Notes under the pieces: model-generated
The model's input: only the letters and a program-made list of their open reading frames with translations
Databases searched by the model: none
Told to the model about the DNA's origin: nothing
Assembly (NCBI GenBank): GCA_959020415.1
Contig: CAUERX010000030.1
Coordinates: 1-18,222, forward strand
Reading direction: 5' to 3'
Length of the DNA stretch: 18,222 nt
Origin: an uncultured bacterium
Lineage (GTDB): Bacteria > Bacillota_I > Bacilli_A > RF39 > UBA660
In this document: piece by piece, positions 1 through 5,691 of the stretch
How positions within the stretch are numbered: position 1 is the first letter of the stretch
Layout of the letters: each line of letters begins with the position of its first letter
Made by a program: the position numbers and the translations under genes

Positions 1-17
1 TTTTTTTTTTTATTTCC

Positions 18-50
18 ATCATACCCCCCCCCCCCCCCCCTTATTGTCAA
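18..50 (-). promoter_or_regulatory. Leftward promoter with a G17 tract in its spacer
   Basis: On the minus strand a perfect -35 box TTGACA (50 to 45) is followed by ATAA, then 17 consecutive G (40 to 24), then a good -10 box TATGAT (23 to 18). The spacer is 21 nt, longer than the 17 nt optimum; 13 G would give 17. Transcription would start near position 11 and run left out of the window, so the target gene is not visible. Homopolymer tracts in promoter spacers are a known phase-variation device (for example porA and opc of Neisseria meningitidis). Phase variation here is inference. Confidence 0.6.
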
Positions 51-71
51 CTATTTCAACTCAAAATTAAC

Positions 72-106
72 AAAAAAACTTTACTCTCCTTTTTAATAGA
101 GTTAAA
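72..106 (-). terminator. Intrinsic terminator, minus strand
   Basis: On the minus strand a stem of about 8 bp with one bulged A (arms 98-106 and 80-87, AGAG paired with CTCT at its core) is followed by a run of seven T (positions 78 to 72). It would end leftward transcripts: either the yceD-rpmF operon, whose last stop codon lies about 270 nt upstream, or the short transcript proposed from the promoter at 202-232. Confidence 0.5.
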
Positions 107-201
107 TTAATATAAAAAAGAATGCAAAATACCTTTCTTAAAAATTAAAATATTCTCCATCAATGAAAAACTTAAAAATATATAAAACATGTGAATTCAA
201 C

Positions 202-232
202 ATTATAGCATCTTCAATTCTTAAACAAGCAA
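202..232 (-). promoter_or_regulatory. Candidate leftward promoter in the rpmF downstream gap
   Basis: The minus strand reads TGC TATAAT (-10 at 207 to 202), an extended -10 element. A possible -35 is TTGCTT at 232-227 (19 nt spacer) or TTGTTT at 228-223 (15 nt spacer). With the terminator at 72-106 it would give a transcript of about 120 nt. No convincing ORF lies in that stretch; a 17-codon ATG frame there has no good ribosome binding site. The rest of 107-373 is AT-rich with nothing else I can recognise. Confidence 0.3.
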
Positions 233-373
233 AAAACTATTTTGACACTAAAAATATATTGGTAAAATAAGCTAACAAAATTATGATTTTTCTATATTTT
301 ACCACGATCAATTAAACCACAATTTCATCCCTTTATCCAAATAAAAAAATTAACATACTAAAAAAAACAACTA

Positions 374-559
374 TTAAGCTGCTTCTTCTACATTAATAAC
401 TTCTTTTCCTTTATAAGTTCCACACATTTTACAAACTCTATGTGGTTTTACGTCAGCGCCACATTTAGGACACTTTGTTGTAGTCTTTTCATCTATTTTA
501 TAATGTGTACGACGTTTTCTACCTCTAGTATTACTTACTTTTCTAGCTGGTACAGCCAT
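374..559 (-). CDS. rpmF: 50S ribosomal protein L32
   Basis: Structural protein of the large ribosomal subunit, 61 aa, the normal length. The N-terminus MAVPARKVS and the basic stretch RGRKRRTHYK are the L32 signature. A zinc ribbon follows with Cys30, Cys33, Cys43 and Cys46 (CPKC and CKMC), so this is the zinc-binding (C+) form, not the cysteine-less paralogue. The C-terminus is acidic (VEEAA). It starts at ATG with AGGAGGTG 7 nt upstream, and that site overlaps the TAG stop of the preceding yceD gene, so the two are cotranscribed and probably translationally coupled. The yceD-rpmF pair is conserved across bacteria. Confidence 0.97.
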   Translation of the reverse strand: MAVPARKVSNTRGRKRRTHYKIDEKTTTKCPKCGADVKPHRVCKMCGTYKGKEVINVEEAA

Positions 560-571
560 TATTCACACCTC

Positions 572-1048
572 CTATAATAAGTCTTTTAATTTAGTTAAGC
601 TAGGATTTACCACTTCTTCATCGGTAATTAGTTCCCAACCGTCTCCTTTAGTTTTTACATCACTGATGTCATCACTAACAACTTTAATGGGAATTTCCAT
701 TAATATATTTTCCCATATTATTGGCAAAATATCAATAGTTTTTTGATTGTTTTCGTAATTTTCTCCAAATTCTTCAAAAATTTGCGCCAAATTACCCGAA
801 ATCAATGTTTCAAAATGATAACCAACCGGCTTTAATGTTAAAGCGCACGGCAACACCATTGTTCCAGTAACTACTACATCTATAATATATTCATCTAAAC
901 TATTTTTAGTAATGTCACCTGTTATTTTTACCCCATTAAGTTCAATAATTTCTGTATTTTTTAACATTTCTTTATCAAAAGAATAAGTCTCATCAATAAT
1001 AACAAAATCATCCAACCCTGAATGTAAATTAGCAATATCGATCTGCAA
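572..1048 (-). CDS. yceD: YceD family (DUF177) protein
   Basis: Protein of the DUF177/YceD family, encoded next to rpmF in most bacteria. In E. coli it is linked to 23S rRNA accumulation; in Firmicutes the equivalent is ylbN. The family core is visible as VVTGTMVLPCALTLKPV with its conserved Cys, followed by an acidic C-terminal half. The frame opens at GTG 1057 and ATG 1054, but the ribosome binding site GAGGTGAT overlaps both. The TTG at 1048 sits 6 nt downstream of GAGGTG and gives MQIDIANLHSG (158 aa), matching the family's short N-terminus, so I choose it. A good promoter lies just upstream (1069-1097). Confidence 0.87.
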   Translation of the reverse strand: MQIDIANLHSGLDDFVIIDETYSFDKEMLKNTEIIELNGVKITGDITKNSLDEYIIDVVVTGTMVLPCALTLKPVGYHFETLISGNLAQIFEEFGENYENNQKTIDILPIIWENILMEIPIKVVSDDISDVKTKGDGWELITDEEVVNPSLTKLKDLL

Positions 1049-1068
1049 TAACATCACCTCGCATTAAC

Positions 1069-1097
1069 ATTATATACGAAAAGTCTTTATAAAGCAA
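1069..1097 (-). promoter_or_regulatory. Promoter of the yceD-rpmF operon
   Basis: On the minus strand TTGCTT (1097-1092), a 17 nt spacer and TATAAT (1074-1069). The start of transcription would be near 1062, leaving a leader of about 14 nt before the TTG start. A second TATAAT at 1106-1101 has no -35 partner. Confidence 0.65.
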
Positions 1098-1164
1098 ATT
1101 ATTATAGTAACATTCTCCAAAGACCTACTTTTTTTGCAAAAATGTAAAATGAAAATTTAAAATG

Positions 1165-1173
1165 TGTTATAAT
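1165..1173 (+). promoter_or_regulatory. Extended -10 promoter of the YbaK-like gene
   Basis: TGT TATAAT (1165-1173) is a perfect extended -10; no clear -35 lies 17 nt upstream. Transcription would begin near 1180, only about 11 nt before the ATG at 1191, so the AGGTGA ribosome binding site (1180-1185) would sit at the very 5' end of the message. Confidence 0.55.
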
Positions 1174-1190
1174 AATCATAGGTGACAAAT

Positions 1191-1685
1191 ATGAAAAAAG
1201 AAGAGTTAAAAGAAAATATTTTAAACACATTAAAAAAATTAAACATCAATTGCAAATTAGCAAGCCATAAACCAATTTTAAATTTTGAAATTGCAGCCAA
1301 AGTAGATGGAGAATTAGGATGGACCGGTAAAGAAACTAAAAGTTTATTTGTTAAAGGAAAATCAGGTAAATTTTATATCTATATAACTACTGAAGATCAA
1401 AAACTAGATTCTAAAAGAATCAAGGCTCTAATTGGCGAGAAAGTTAACATTGTCAGTAGCGACGAAATGACTGAAATTATTGGATGTGTCCCTGGTAGCG
1501 TAGCTGCTTTTGGTTACATTAACGACATTGTTGACACTGTAATTGTTGATAAAATCGTTTTAGACTATGACGCTTTTATTTGTTCAGTTGGTGTTCCAGA
1601 TATGTCAGCCGAAATTAGCACTAAAGATTTGGATAAAATCTTAAACTATAGCTACTCTAACGTCTTATATTTAGAAAAAGAATAA
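1191..1685 (+). CDS. YbaK/EbsC-type aminoacyl-tRNA deacylase-like protein
   Basis: Member of the YbaK/ProX family, free-standing editing proteins that hydrolyse mischarged tRNA (typically Ala-, Cys- or related aminoacyl-tRNAPro). Family landmarks in order: the N-terminal HKPIL strand, the K-S-L-F-V-K segment carrying the lysine after which catalytic models are built, and the PrdX-like motif GCVPGSVAAFGYIND around residue 100. The C-terminal segment usually written HPN is diverged (SVGVPDMSAEIST), so substrate specificity is uncertain. The ATG at 1191 is chosen over the in-frame GTG at 1182 because AGGTGA overlaps that GTG and stands 5 nt from the ATG. The protein is 164 aa, normal for the family, and it is transcribed divergently from yceD-rpmF. 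Confidence 0.83.
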   Translation: MKKEELKENILNTLKKLNINCKLASHKPILNFEIAAKVDGELGWTGKETKSLFVKGKSGKFYIYITTEDQKLDSKRIKALIGEKVNIVSSDEMTEIIGCVPGSVAAFGYINDIVDTVIVDKIVLDYDAFICSVGVPDMSAEISTKDLDKILNYSYSNVLYLEKE

Positions 1686-1712
1686 AATATGTTAATTCAA
1701 ACATATTTTTTT
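1685..1712 (+). terminator. Intrinsic terminator between the YbaK-like gene and tmcAL
   Basis: A 9 bp A/T-rich stem (AAATATGTT at 1685-1693 with AACATATTT at 1700-1708) is followed by T to 1712. It starts at the last base of the YbaK-like stop codon. No obvious promoter separates it from tmcAL, so it may only partly terminate, or tmcAL may be transcribed from inside the upstream gene. Confidence 0.6.
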
Positions 1713-1734
1713 ACCAATAATAAAGGAGGTAACA

Positions 1735-2868
1735 ATGGAAAGTATCGGAATAATTTGTGAGTATAACCCCTTTCATAATGGGCATATTCATCACATAAAT
1801 AAAATTAAAGAAATGGCTCCTGACAGCACAATAATTTTAGTTATGAGTGGAAACTTCACTCAAAGAGGTGATGTTAGTATCATTGACAAGTGGAAAAAAA
1901 CCAAAATAGCTTTAAACTATGTCGACATAGTAATTGAACTTCCATTCGTCTTTAGTATCCAATCAGCTGATATTTTTGCTCATGGTGCAATTACAATTCT
2001 AAAAAATCTTAATGTTGATAAGATTGTATTTGGCACCGAAACATTGACACCAATACAATTAAATAAAATAGCCCAAGCTCAAAAAACAGAAAAATTTAAT
2101 AAACTAGTTAAAGAATATATGAATAACGGTATTAGTTATCCAACCAGTTTATCCAAAGCAGTTCAAAATTTAACCAAAATAAAAATAGAAAGTCCAAATG
2201 ACTTATTAGGATTAAGCTATATTAAAGAATTAGATGGCAGCAATATCATACCCATAACCATCAAAAGAACTAACGACTATCACAGCAAGGAATTAAAAAC
2301 CAAAATAGCATCAGCCACTAGTATTAGAGAAGCTATTAAGCATCATAAAAGCATCAAAGAATATGTCCCAAAAGAAACTTATCAGGCTCTTCAAAACAGT
2401 ATGCATTTTAATGAACAATATTTCAGTCTTCTAAAATACAAAATAATAAGCGAACTTAATAATTTAGACCAATATTTAAACGTTGACGAAGGAATTGAAA
2501 ATCGTATTAAAAAATACATATTTGAAGCAACTAGCCTAACAGAATTAATAACTAAAGTAAAAACCAAAAGATATACTTATAACAAAATAAACCGCATGTT
2601 TACCAATATCCTTTGTGGCTTTACTAAAAAAGATGCCAAAACCTTTAAAGAACCAGAATATATCAGAGTTTTAGGTTTTTCCAAACAAGGGCAACAATAT
2701 TTAAGAGGTATTAAAAAAGAATCAAAATTACCAATAATCACTGGATACACTAATAAATATAAAATGCTCGAAATTGAAATGAAAGTAAGTTACATCTATT
2801 ATGCCAAAGAAAAAGATAAAGTTAATTTAACATTAATGGAGTATAAACATAAACCCATTATTAAATAA
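1735..2868 (+). CDS. tmcAL: tRNA(Met) cytidine acetate ligase
   Basis: TmcAL (formerly YlbM) activates acetate with ATP and transfers it to the wobble cytidine C34 of elongator tRNA-Met, forming ac4C. The N-terminal nucleotidyltransferase fold is evident from CEYNPFHNGH (residues 8-17, the HxGH nucleotide motif) and VMSGNFTQRGD (residues 36-46), followed by the typical IELPFVFS segment and FGTET. At 377 aa it is somewhat shorter than B. subtilis YlbM (about 415). A strong AAGGAGGT site lies 5 nt upstream of the ATG. Its position beside yceD-rpmF recalls the ylbM-ylbN-rpmF order of Bacillus, but here tmcAL is on the opposite strand. Its 3' end overlaps by 8 nt the ancestral end of the convergent hydrolase gene. 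Confidence 0.93.
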   Translation: MESIGIICEYNPFHNGHIHHINKIKEMAPDSTIILVMSGNFTQRGDVSIIDKWKKTKIALNYVDIVIELPFVFSIQSADIFAHGAITILKNLNVDKIVFGTETLTPIQLNKIAQAQKTEKFNKLVKEYMNNGISYPTSLSKAVQNLTKIKIESPNDLLGLSYIKELDGSNIIPITIKRTNDYHSKELKTKIASATSIREAIKHHKSIKEYVPKETYQALQNSMHFNEQYFSLLKYKIISELNNLDQYLNVDEGIENRIKKYIFEATSLTELITKVKTKRYTYNKINRMFTNILCGFTKKDAKTFKEPEYIRVLGFSKQGQQYLRGIKKESKLPIITGYTNKYKMLEIEMKVSYIYYAKEKDKVNLTLMEYKHKPIIK

Positions 2869-2986
2869 CTTTATCTTTTTTATAGGGCAAATTCTGCTCT
2901 AATAAACCTATAACTTTAGATGACGCAGCATGTGGTCTATGCCCCTCGCCCTCATAAGAAGCAAATTCCACATTAGAACCTAGCTG
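2861..2986 (-). pseudogene. Detached C-terminus of the alpha/beta hydrolase, after an in-frame TAG
   Basis: Directly downstream of the hydrolase stop (TAG, 2989 to 2987), the same frame stays open for 41 codons to a TAA at 2863-2861. The peptide begins QLGSNVEFASYEGEGH and ends QNLPYKKDKVI. It carries a GEGH-R-P-H motif where alpha/beta hydrolases place the catalytic histidine, plus a typical C-terminal helix (AASSKVIGLLEQNL). This is therefore the natural end of the gene, separated by one nonsense codon. It has no start codon or ribosome binding site of its own. One change from GAG, CAG, AAG or TGG to TAG would explain it. Confidence 0.75.
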
Positions 2987-3850
2987 CTAATAAAATTCTT
3001 GAGTTCTAGTCCACCTAAAATCTAACATATCAGCCCCTAAAAATTTATATAACTGTTTAGCTTCACTTTCACTTATTATGTCACTATACTTCGGAACACC
3101 ACGAACTTCATCTATAGCAAAAGGGTCATTCGTGTCATCCATCCCCATATAATAAAACTGTTTAACATTCAAAAATTCTTGAATCTTTTCATCAGTTATT
3201 TCTGGTAAATCGCCTATCCCAATAGGATAAAATAATCTTTCACCATTAATTTCTCTTATTGGTAAAGTTAAACAACCACTAACACCACCACCAATAGCTA
3301 ATTTAACCGCCTCTGGATGCAACAAAGTAAACCTATTCGCAAACTTACTAGAAGCTGAAAAACCATCAATAATAATTTTATCATCTGAAAATATCCCGTT
3401 TTTCAAAAGTCTTTCCCTTGCATCATTAATCATTTCAATTAATTGTTTATCAATTCTTGTAAGTCCATATGATTCGCATCTTAAAACATCACTTGTTAAC
3501 ATATGCGTATAAATTGGTTTCCCATCAGCAAATATCCTTGGAAAAATCGGTGTTAATATTGGAAAATTAGTAGTTGCATTCCACTTATAGATTAAAGAGC
3601 CAAAACTCTTAACCTCATCTATTACATTTTGTTTCGCCGTTTCCATATCTGTACAGTGCCCCGTATTAGCCCCTTCGACAATTAACGTCGTATTATTAGA
3701 TATCTCTTTTGGAATAAAAAGCATATAACCAAAGTTAAAATTTTTGTCTGAATTAGCCGGAACTTGAATCAAAATGCCATTTATATAACTAATTTTATCG
3801 TTTGAAATCTTTTGAAGTTCAGCATCATTAAAACCATTTAATGTAATCAT
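2987..3850 (-). CDS. Alpha/beta hydrolase-like protein, truncated before its catalytic His
   Basis: A 287 aa product of the alpha/beta hydrolase fold; substrate unknown. The nucleophile elbow GFSASS (Ser near residue 167) follows the strand KIIID, and YYMGMDDTNDP supplies a plausible acid region. The stop here is an internal TAG; the frame continues to 2861 and contains the expected His (GEGHRPH). As written the enzyme lacks one triad member and is probably inactive unless the codon is read through. No signal peptide is seen. The ATG follows GAAAGGA about 10 nt upstream and lies 3 nt after the mutM stop, so it is the third gene of a puuD-like / mutM / hydrolase operon. Confidence 0.75.
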   Translation of the reverse strand: MITLNGFNDAELQKISNDKISYINGILIQVPANSDKNFNFGYMLFIPKEISNNTTLIVEGANTGHCTDMETAKQNVIDEVKSFGSLIYKWNATTNFPILTPIFPRIFADGKPIYTHMLTSDVLRCESYGLTRIDKQLIEMINDARERLLKNGIFSDDKIIIDGFSASSKFANRFTLLHPEAVKLAIGGGVSGCLTLPIREINGERLFYPIGIGDLPEITDEKIQEFLNVKQFYYMGMDDTNDPFAIDEVRGVPKYSDIISESEAKQLYKFLGADMLDFRWTRTQEFY

Positions 3851-3853
3851 ATA

Positions 3854-4669
3854 TTATCTTTCCTTTTGGCAGACTAAGCAATAATAAGTACCACGTCCTC
3901 CAACAACAGTCTTTACAATTTCAGTATGACAAACCGGACATTCAGTTTTAGTATGAACTAATAACTCGTTTTGAAATTTCCCATGAACCCCTTCACTTGA
4001 AGTGTAACTCTTAACCGTTGTACCGCCAAGTTCAATCGCTTTTTCCAAAGTTACTTTAGTATATTTTATAATATCTGATAATTCCTTATCACTAAGCGCA
4101 CCAGCTAATTTAACCGGATGAATCCTACTTAAAAACAAAATTTCATCGACATATATATTACCAATACCTACAATAATACTTTGATCCAAAAGCTCTGTTT
4201 TAATCGGTTTGTTTTTTAAATTCCTTTTAAGATATTCCACTGTTAAATTTTCATCCCATGGTTCAAGTCCAAGTTCACACAAAGGTTTAACTTCATAAGC
4301 ATTTTTCTTATCGACTAAATACATTTTCCCAAATTTTCTAGTATCATGGTAACGAAGCTCTGTTCCATCGTCAAATAGAAAAATTACATGCTCGTGCTTA
4401 TTCCTTTCATCACCCTTATTACGGATAAAGTATTTCCCCTCCATCCTTAAATGTGATAAAAGAAAATAATCGTCAAGCTCAAACATAAGCCACTTACCAC
4501 GTCTTAAAATATCATTAATCTTCTGTTTTTTAATTTGTTCTTTAAACAAAGAAACCTCTGGAAAAGCAATAATATTATCCCAATATATACTAGCTAATTC
4601 TATTTTTTTATTTAAAACCTGTCTTTTTAAAGTGTTCTTGACAGTTTCCACCTCTGGTAATTCTGGCAT
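3854..4669 (-). CDS. mutM: Formamidopyrimidine-DNA glycosylase
   Basis: Fpg/MutM excises 8-oxoguanine and formamidopyrimidines and nicks the abasic site (base excision repair). It starts PELPEVETV after the initiator Met: Pro2 is the Schiff-base nucleophile and Glu3 the acid. The beta-hairpin lysine is in RRGKWLMF (about residue 58). The helix-two-turn-helix contains the QSIIVGIGNIYVDEIL signature (asparagine and lysine region near residues 165-180). The C-terminal zinc finger is CPVC...CLVC. Length 271 aa, normal. The ribosome binding site AGGAGG overlaps the TAG stop of the upstream amidotransferase, indicating coupled translation. Confidence 0.97.
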   Translation of the reverse strand: MPELPEVETVKNTLKRQVLNKKIELASIYWDNIIAFPEVSLFKEQIKKQKINDILRRGKWLMFELDDYFLLSHLRMEGKYFIRNKGDERNKHEHVIFLFDDGTELRYHDTRKFGKMYLVDKKNAYEVKPLCELGLEPWDENLTVEYLKRNLKNKPIKTELLDQSIIVGIGNIYVDEILFLSRIHPVKLAGALSDKELSDIIKYTKVTLEKAIELGGTTVKSYTSSEGVHGKFQNELLVHTKTECPVCHTEIVKTVVGGRGTYYCLVCQKER

Positions 4670-4681
4670 AAACCAAACCTC

Positions 4682-5308
4682 CTAAAACATACTTACAAAA
4701 TAATCAAACAATTTTTTGCTGTATACATCATCATGCATTTCTGGATGCCACTGGACTCCAACAAAAAATCTTTTGTTTTTATCTTCTATTGCCTCTATAA
4801 CTCCATCCTCACTTTTAGCTACAGCTTCAAACGGAAAATACGATAAACTTCGTGGAATCATATAACTATGAAGACTATTAACCCTAATATCTGTTTTACC
4901 TAAAATTTTATAAAGTAAACTACCTTCATTAATCAAAACTTTATGAGTATAATCACTACCACAGCGATGACCGTCAACCTTCACATTGTTCTTCTTGCTA
5001 AAAGCTTTGCTCATCTGTTGCATTCCTAAACATATTCCTAAAGTTGGTTTGTCTATCTCATAAAGATACTTAACAATGTCATAATTCAAATCAGTACCCT
5101 TTTTCCCACCCGGTAAAATTATTCCATCACAATCAGCTATTATAGCTTTAACTATTTCTAAATCAACATCCATGTCATATTCAACTGGAATTCCAATAAC
5201 CTTAATTGGATACTTTCTTAAATAACGAAGCAATTTAACATTAAATCCATATTCTCCAATTTCGCTTCTATCTGTATATTTTCTAAGTACTACACCTACA
5301 GTCTTCAT
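4682..5308 (-). CDS. Class I glutamine amidotransferase, gamma-glutamyl-GABA hydrolase-like (peptidase C26)
   Basis: A 208 aa single-domain hydrolase of the PuuD type, which cleaves gamma-glutamyl bonds. The complete triad is visible: Cys93 in GICLGMQQMS, His188 and Glu190 in VQWHPEM. The oxyanion strand is ILPGGKKGTDL (residues 64-74). It is shorter than E. coli PuuD (about 254 aa). There are no polyamine genes nearby, so the substrate could be another gamma-glutamyl compound or a peptide; PuuD activity is not established. AAGGAG precedes the ATG by about 10 nt. It leads an operon with mutM and the hydrolase; the leader of roughly 120 nt after a TATAAT at 5443-5438 contains no element I recognise. 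Confidence 0.82.
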   Translation of the reverse strand: MKTVGVVLRKYTDRSEIGEYGFNVKLLRYLRKYPIKVIGIPVEYDMDVDLEIVKAIIADCDGIILPGGKKGTDLNYDIVKYLYEIDKPTLGICLGMQQMSKAFSKKNNVKVDGHRCGSDYTHKVLINEGSLLYKILGKTDIRVNSLHSYMIPRSLSYFPFEAVAKSEDGVIEAIEDKNKRFFVGVQWHPEMHDDVYSKKLFDYFVSMF

Positions 5309-5437
5309 ACAGTAATCGCTCCTTTATATTAAAATAAACAATAGTAATATTTTCCAAAAATAACAACTATAACAAAAATACCTTTTGTTAAGCTATTGAC
5401 AAACAAATGTCTACACTTTTTTCTTTAACTAATCACT

Positions 5438-5443
5438 ATTATA
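5438..5443 (-). promoter_or_regulatory. Possible -10 element for the amidotransferase-mutM operon
   Basis: The minus strand reads TATAAT at 5443-5438, just past the terminator of the preceding transport operon; no good -35 is present. A start here gives a leader of about 120 nt. This is the best candidate in the 5309-5458 gap, but it is weak. Confidence 0.3.
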
Positions 5444-5458
5444 CAACATTTATCTATT

Positions 5459-5491
5459 AAAAAACAGTTTAATTATTTAAAACTGTTTTTT
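5459..5491 (-). terminator. Terminator of the Bce-type transport operon
   Basis: A stem of about 12 bp (AAAAAACAGTTT at 5459-5470 with AAACTGTTTTTT at 5480-5491) and T-rich tail on the minus strand. The upstream arm lies inside the last codons of the small membrane protein gene, ending the operon. Confidence 0.7.
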
Positions 5492-5691
5492 AATTTTCTA
5501 AATCCTATTTTAGCACACATCCATAATAATTTAAATAGTAAATAAATACCATATCCTAATACCATCCCTAAAAAAATAAATACTATTTTGAATAACGTGC
5601 TAAGTCCTAAAGTACCACCATATATAATTCCAATTAAAACACCAACTATTAGGCATAAATATTTAAAAGGTTCATTTTTCTGCGCAAACAT
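5473..5691 (-). CDS. Small membrane protein, two TM segments, overlapping the permease gene
   Basis: A 72 aa hydrophobic protein of no recognised family. Two membrane segments can be seen (about residues 10-27 and 32-52), then a basic tail (RKLKNSFK). The ATG at 5691 gives a 20 nt overlap with the 3' end of the ABC permease; an in-frame TTG at 5718 would give 81 aa and a 47 nt overlap. Neither has a clear ribosome binding site, so translation is probably coupled to the permease. It ends in the operon terminator. Position and topology suggest an accessory of the Bce transporter (compare VraH of the staphylococcal VraDEH system), but I see no sequence match and the role is inference. Confidence 0.65.
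   Translation of the reverse strand: MFAQKNEPFKYLCLIVGVLIGIIYGGTLGLSTLFKIVFIFLGMVLGYGIYLLFKLLWMCAKIGFRKLKNSFK

Noticed and set aside
242..268. Rightward promoter TTGACA with TGG TAAAAT
   Set aside because: The spacer is only 15 nt, and the only ORF downstream is 11 codons without a ribosome binding site before running antisense into rpmF. A cis-antisense RNA is possible but unsupported.
1082..1136. Possible plus-strand hairpin with T run between yceD and the YbaK-like gene
   Set aside because: The pairing needs a loop of about 30 nt and a bulge, and no plus-strand gene ends upstream of it.
5396..5401. Plus-strand TTGACA upstream of the transport operon terminator
   Set aside because: No -10 box at 15-19 nt and no plus-strand gene follows; it would only run antisense to the transporter genes.
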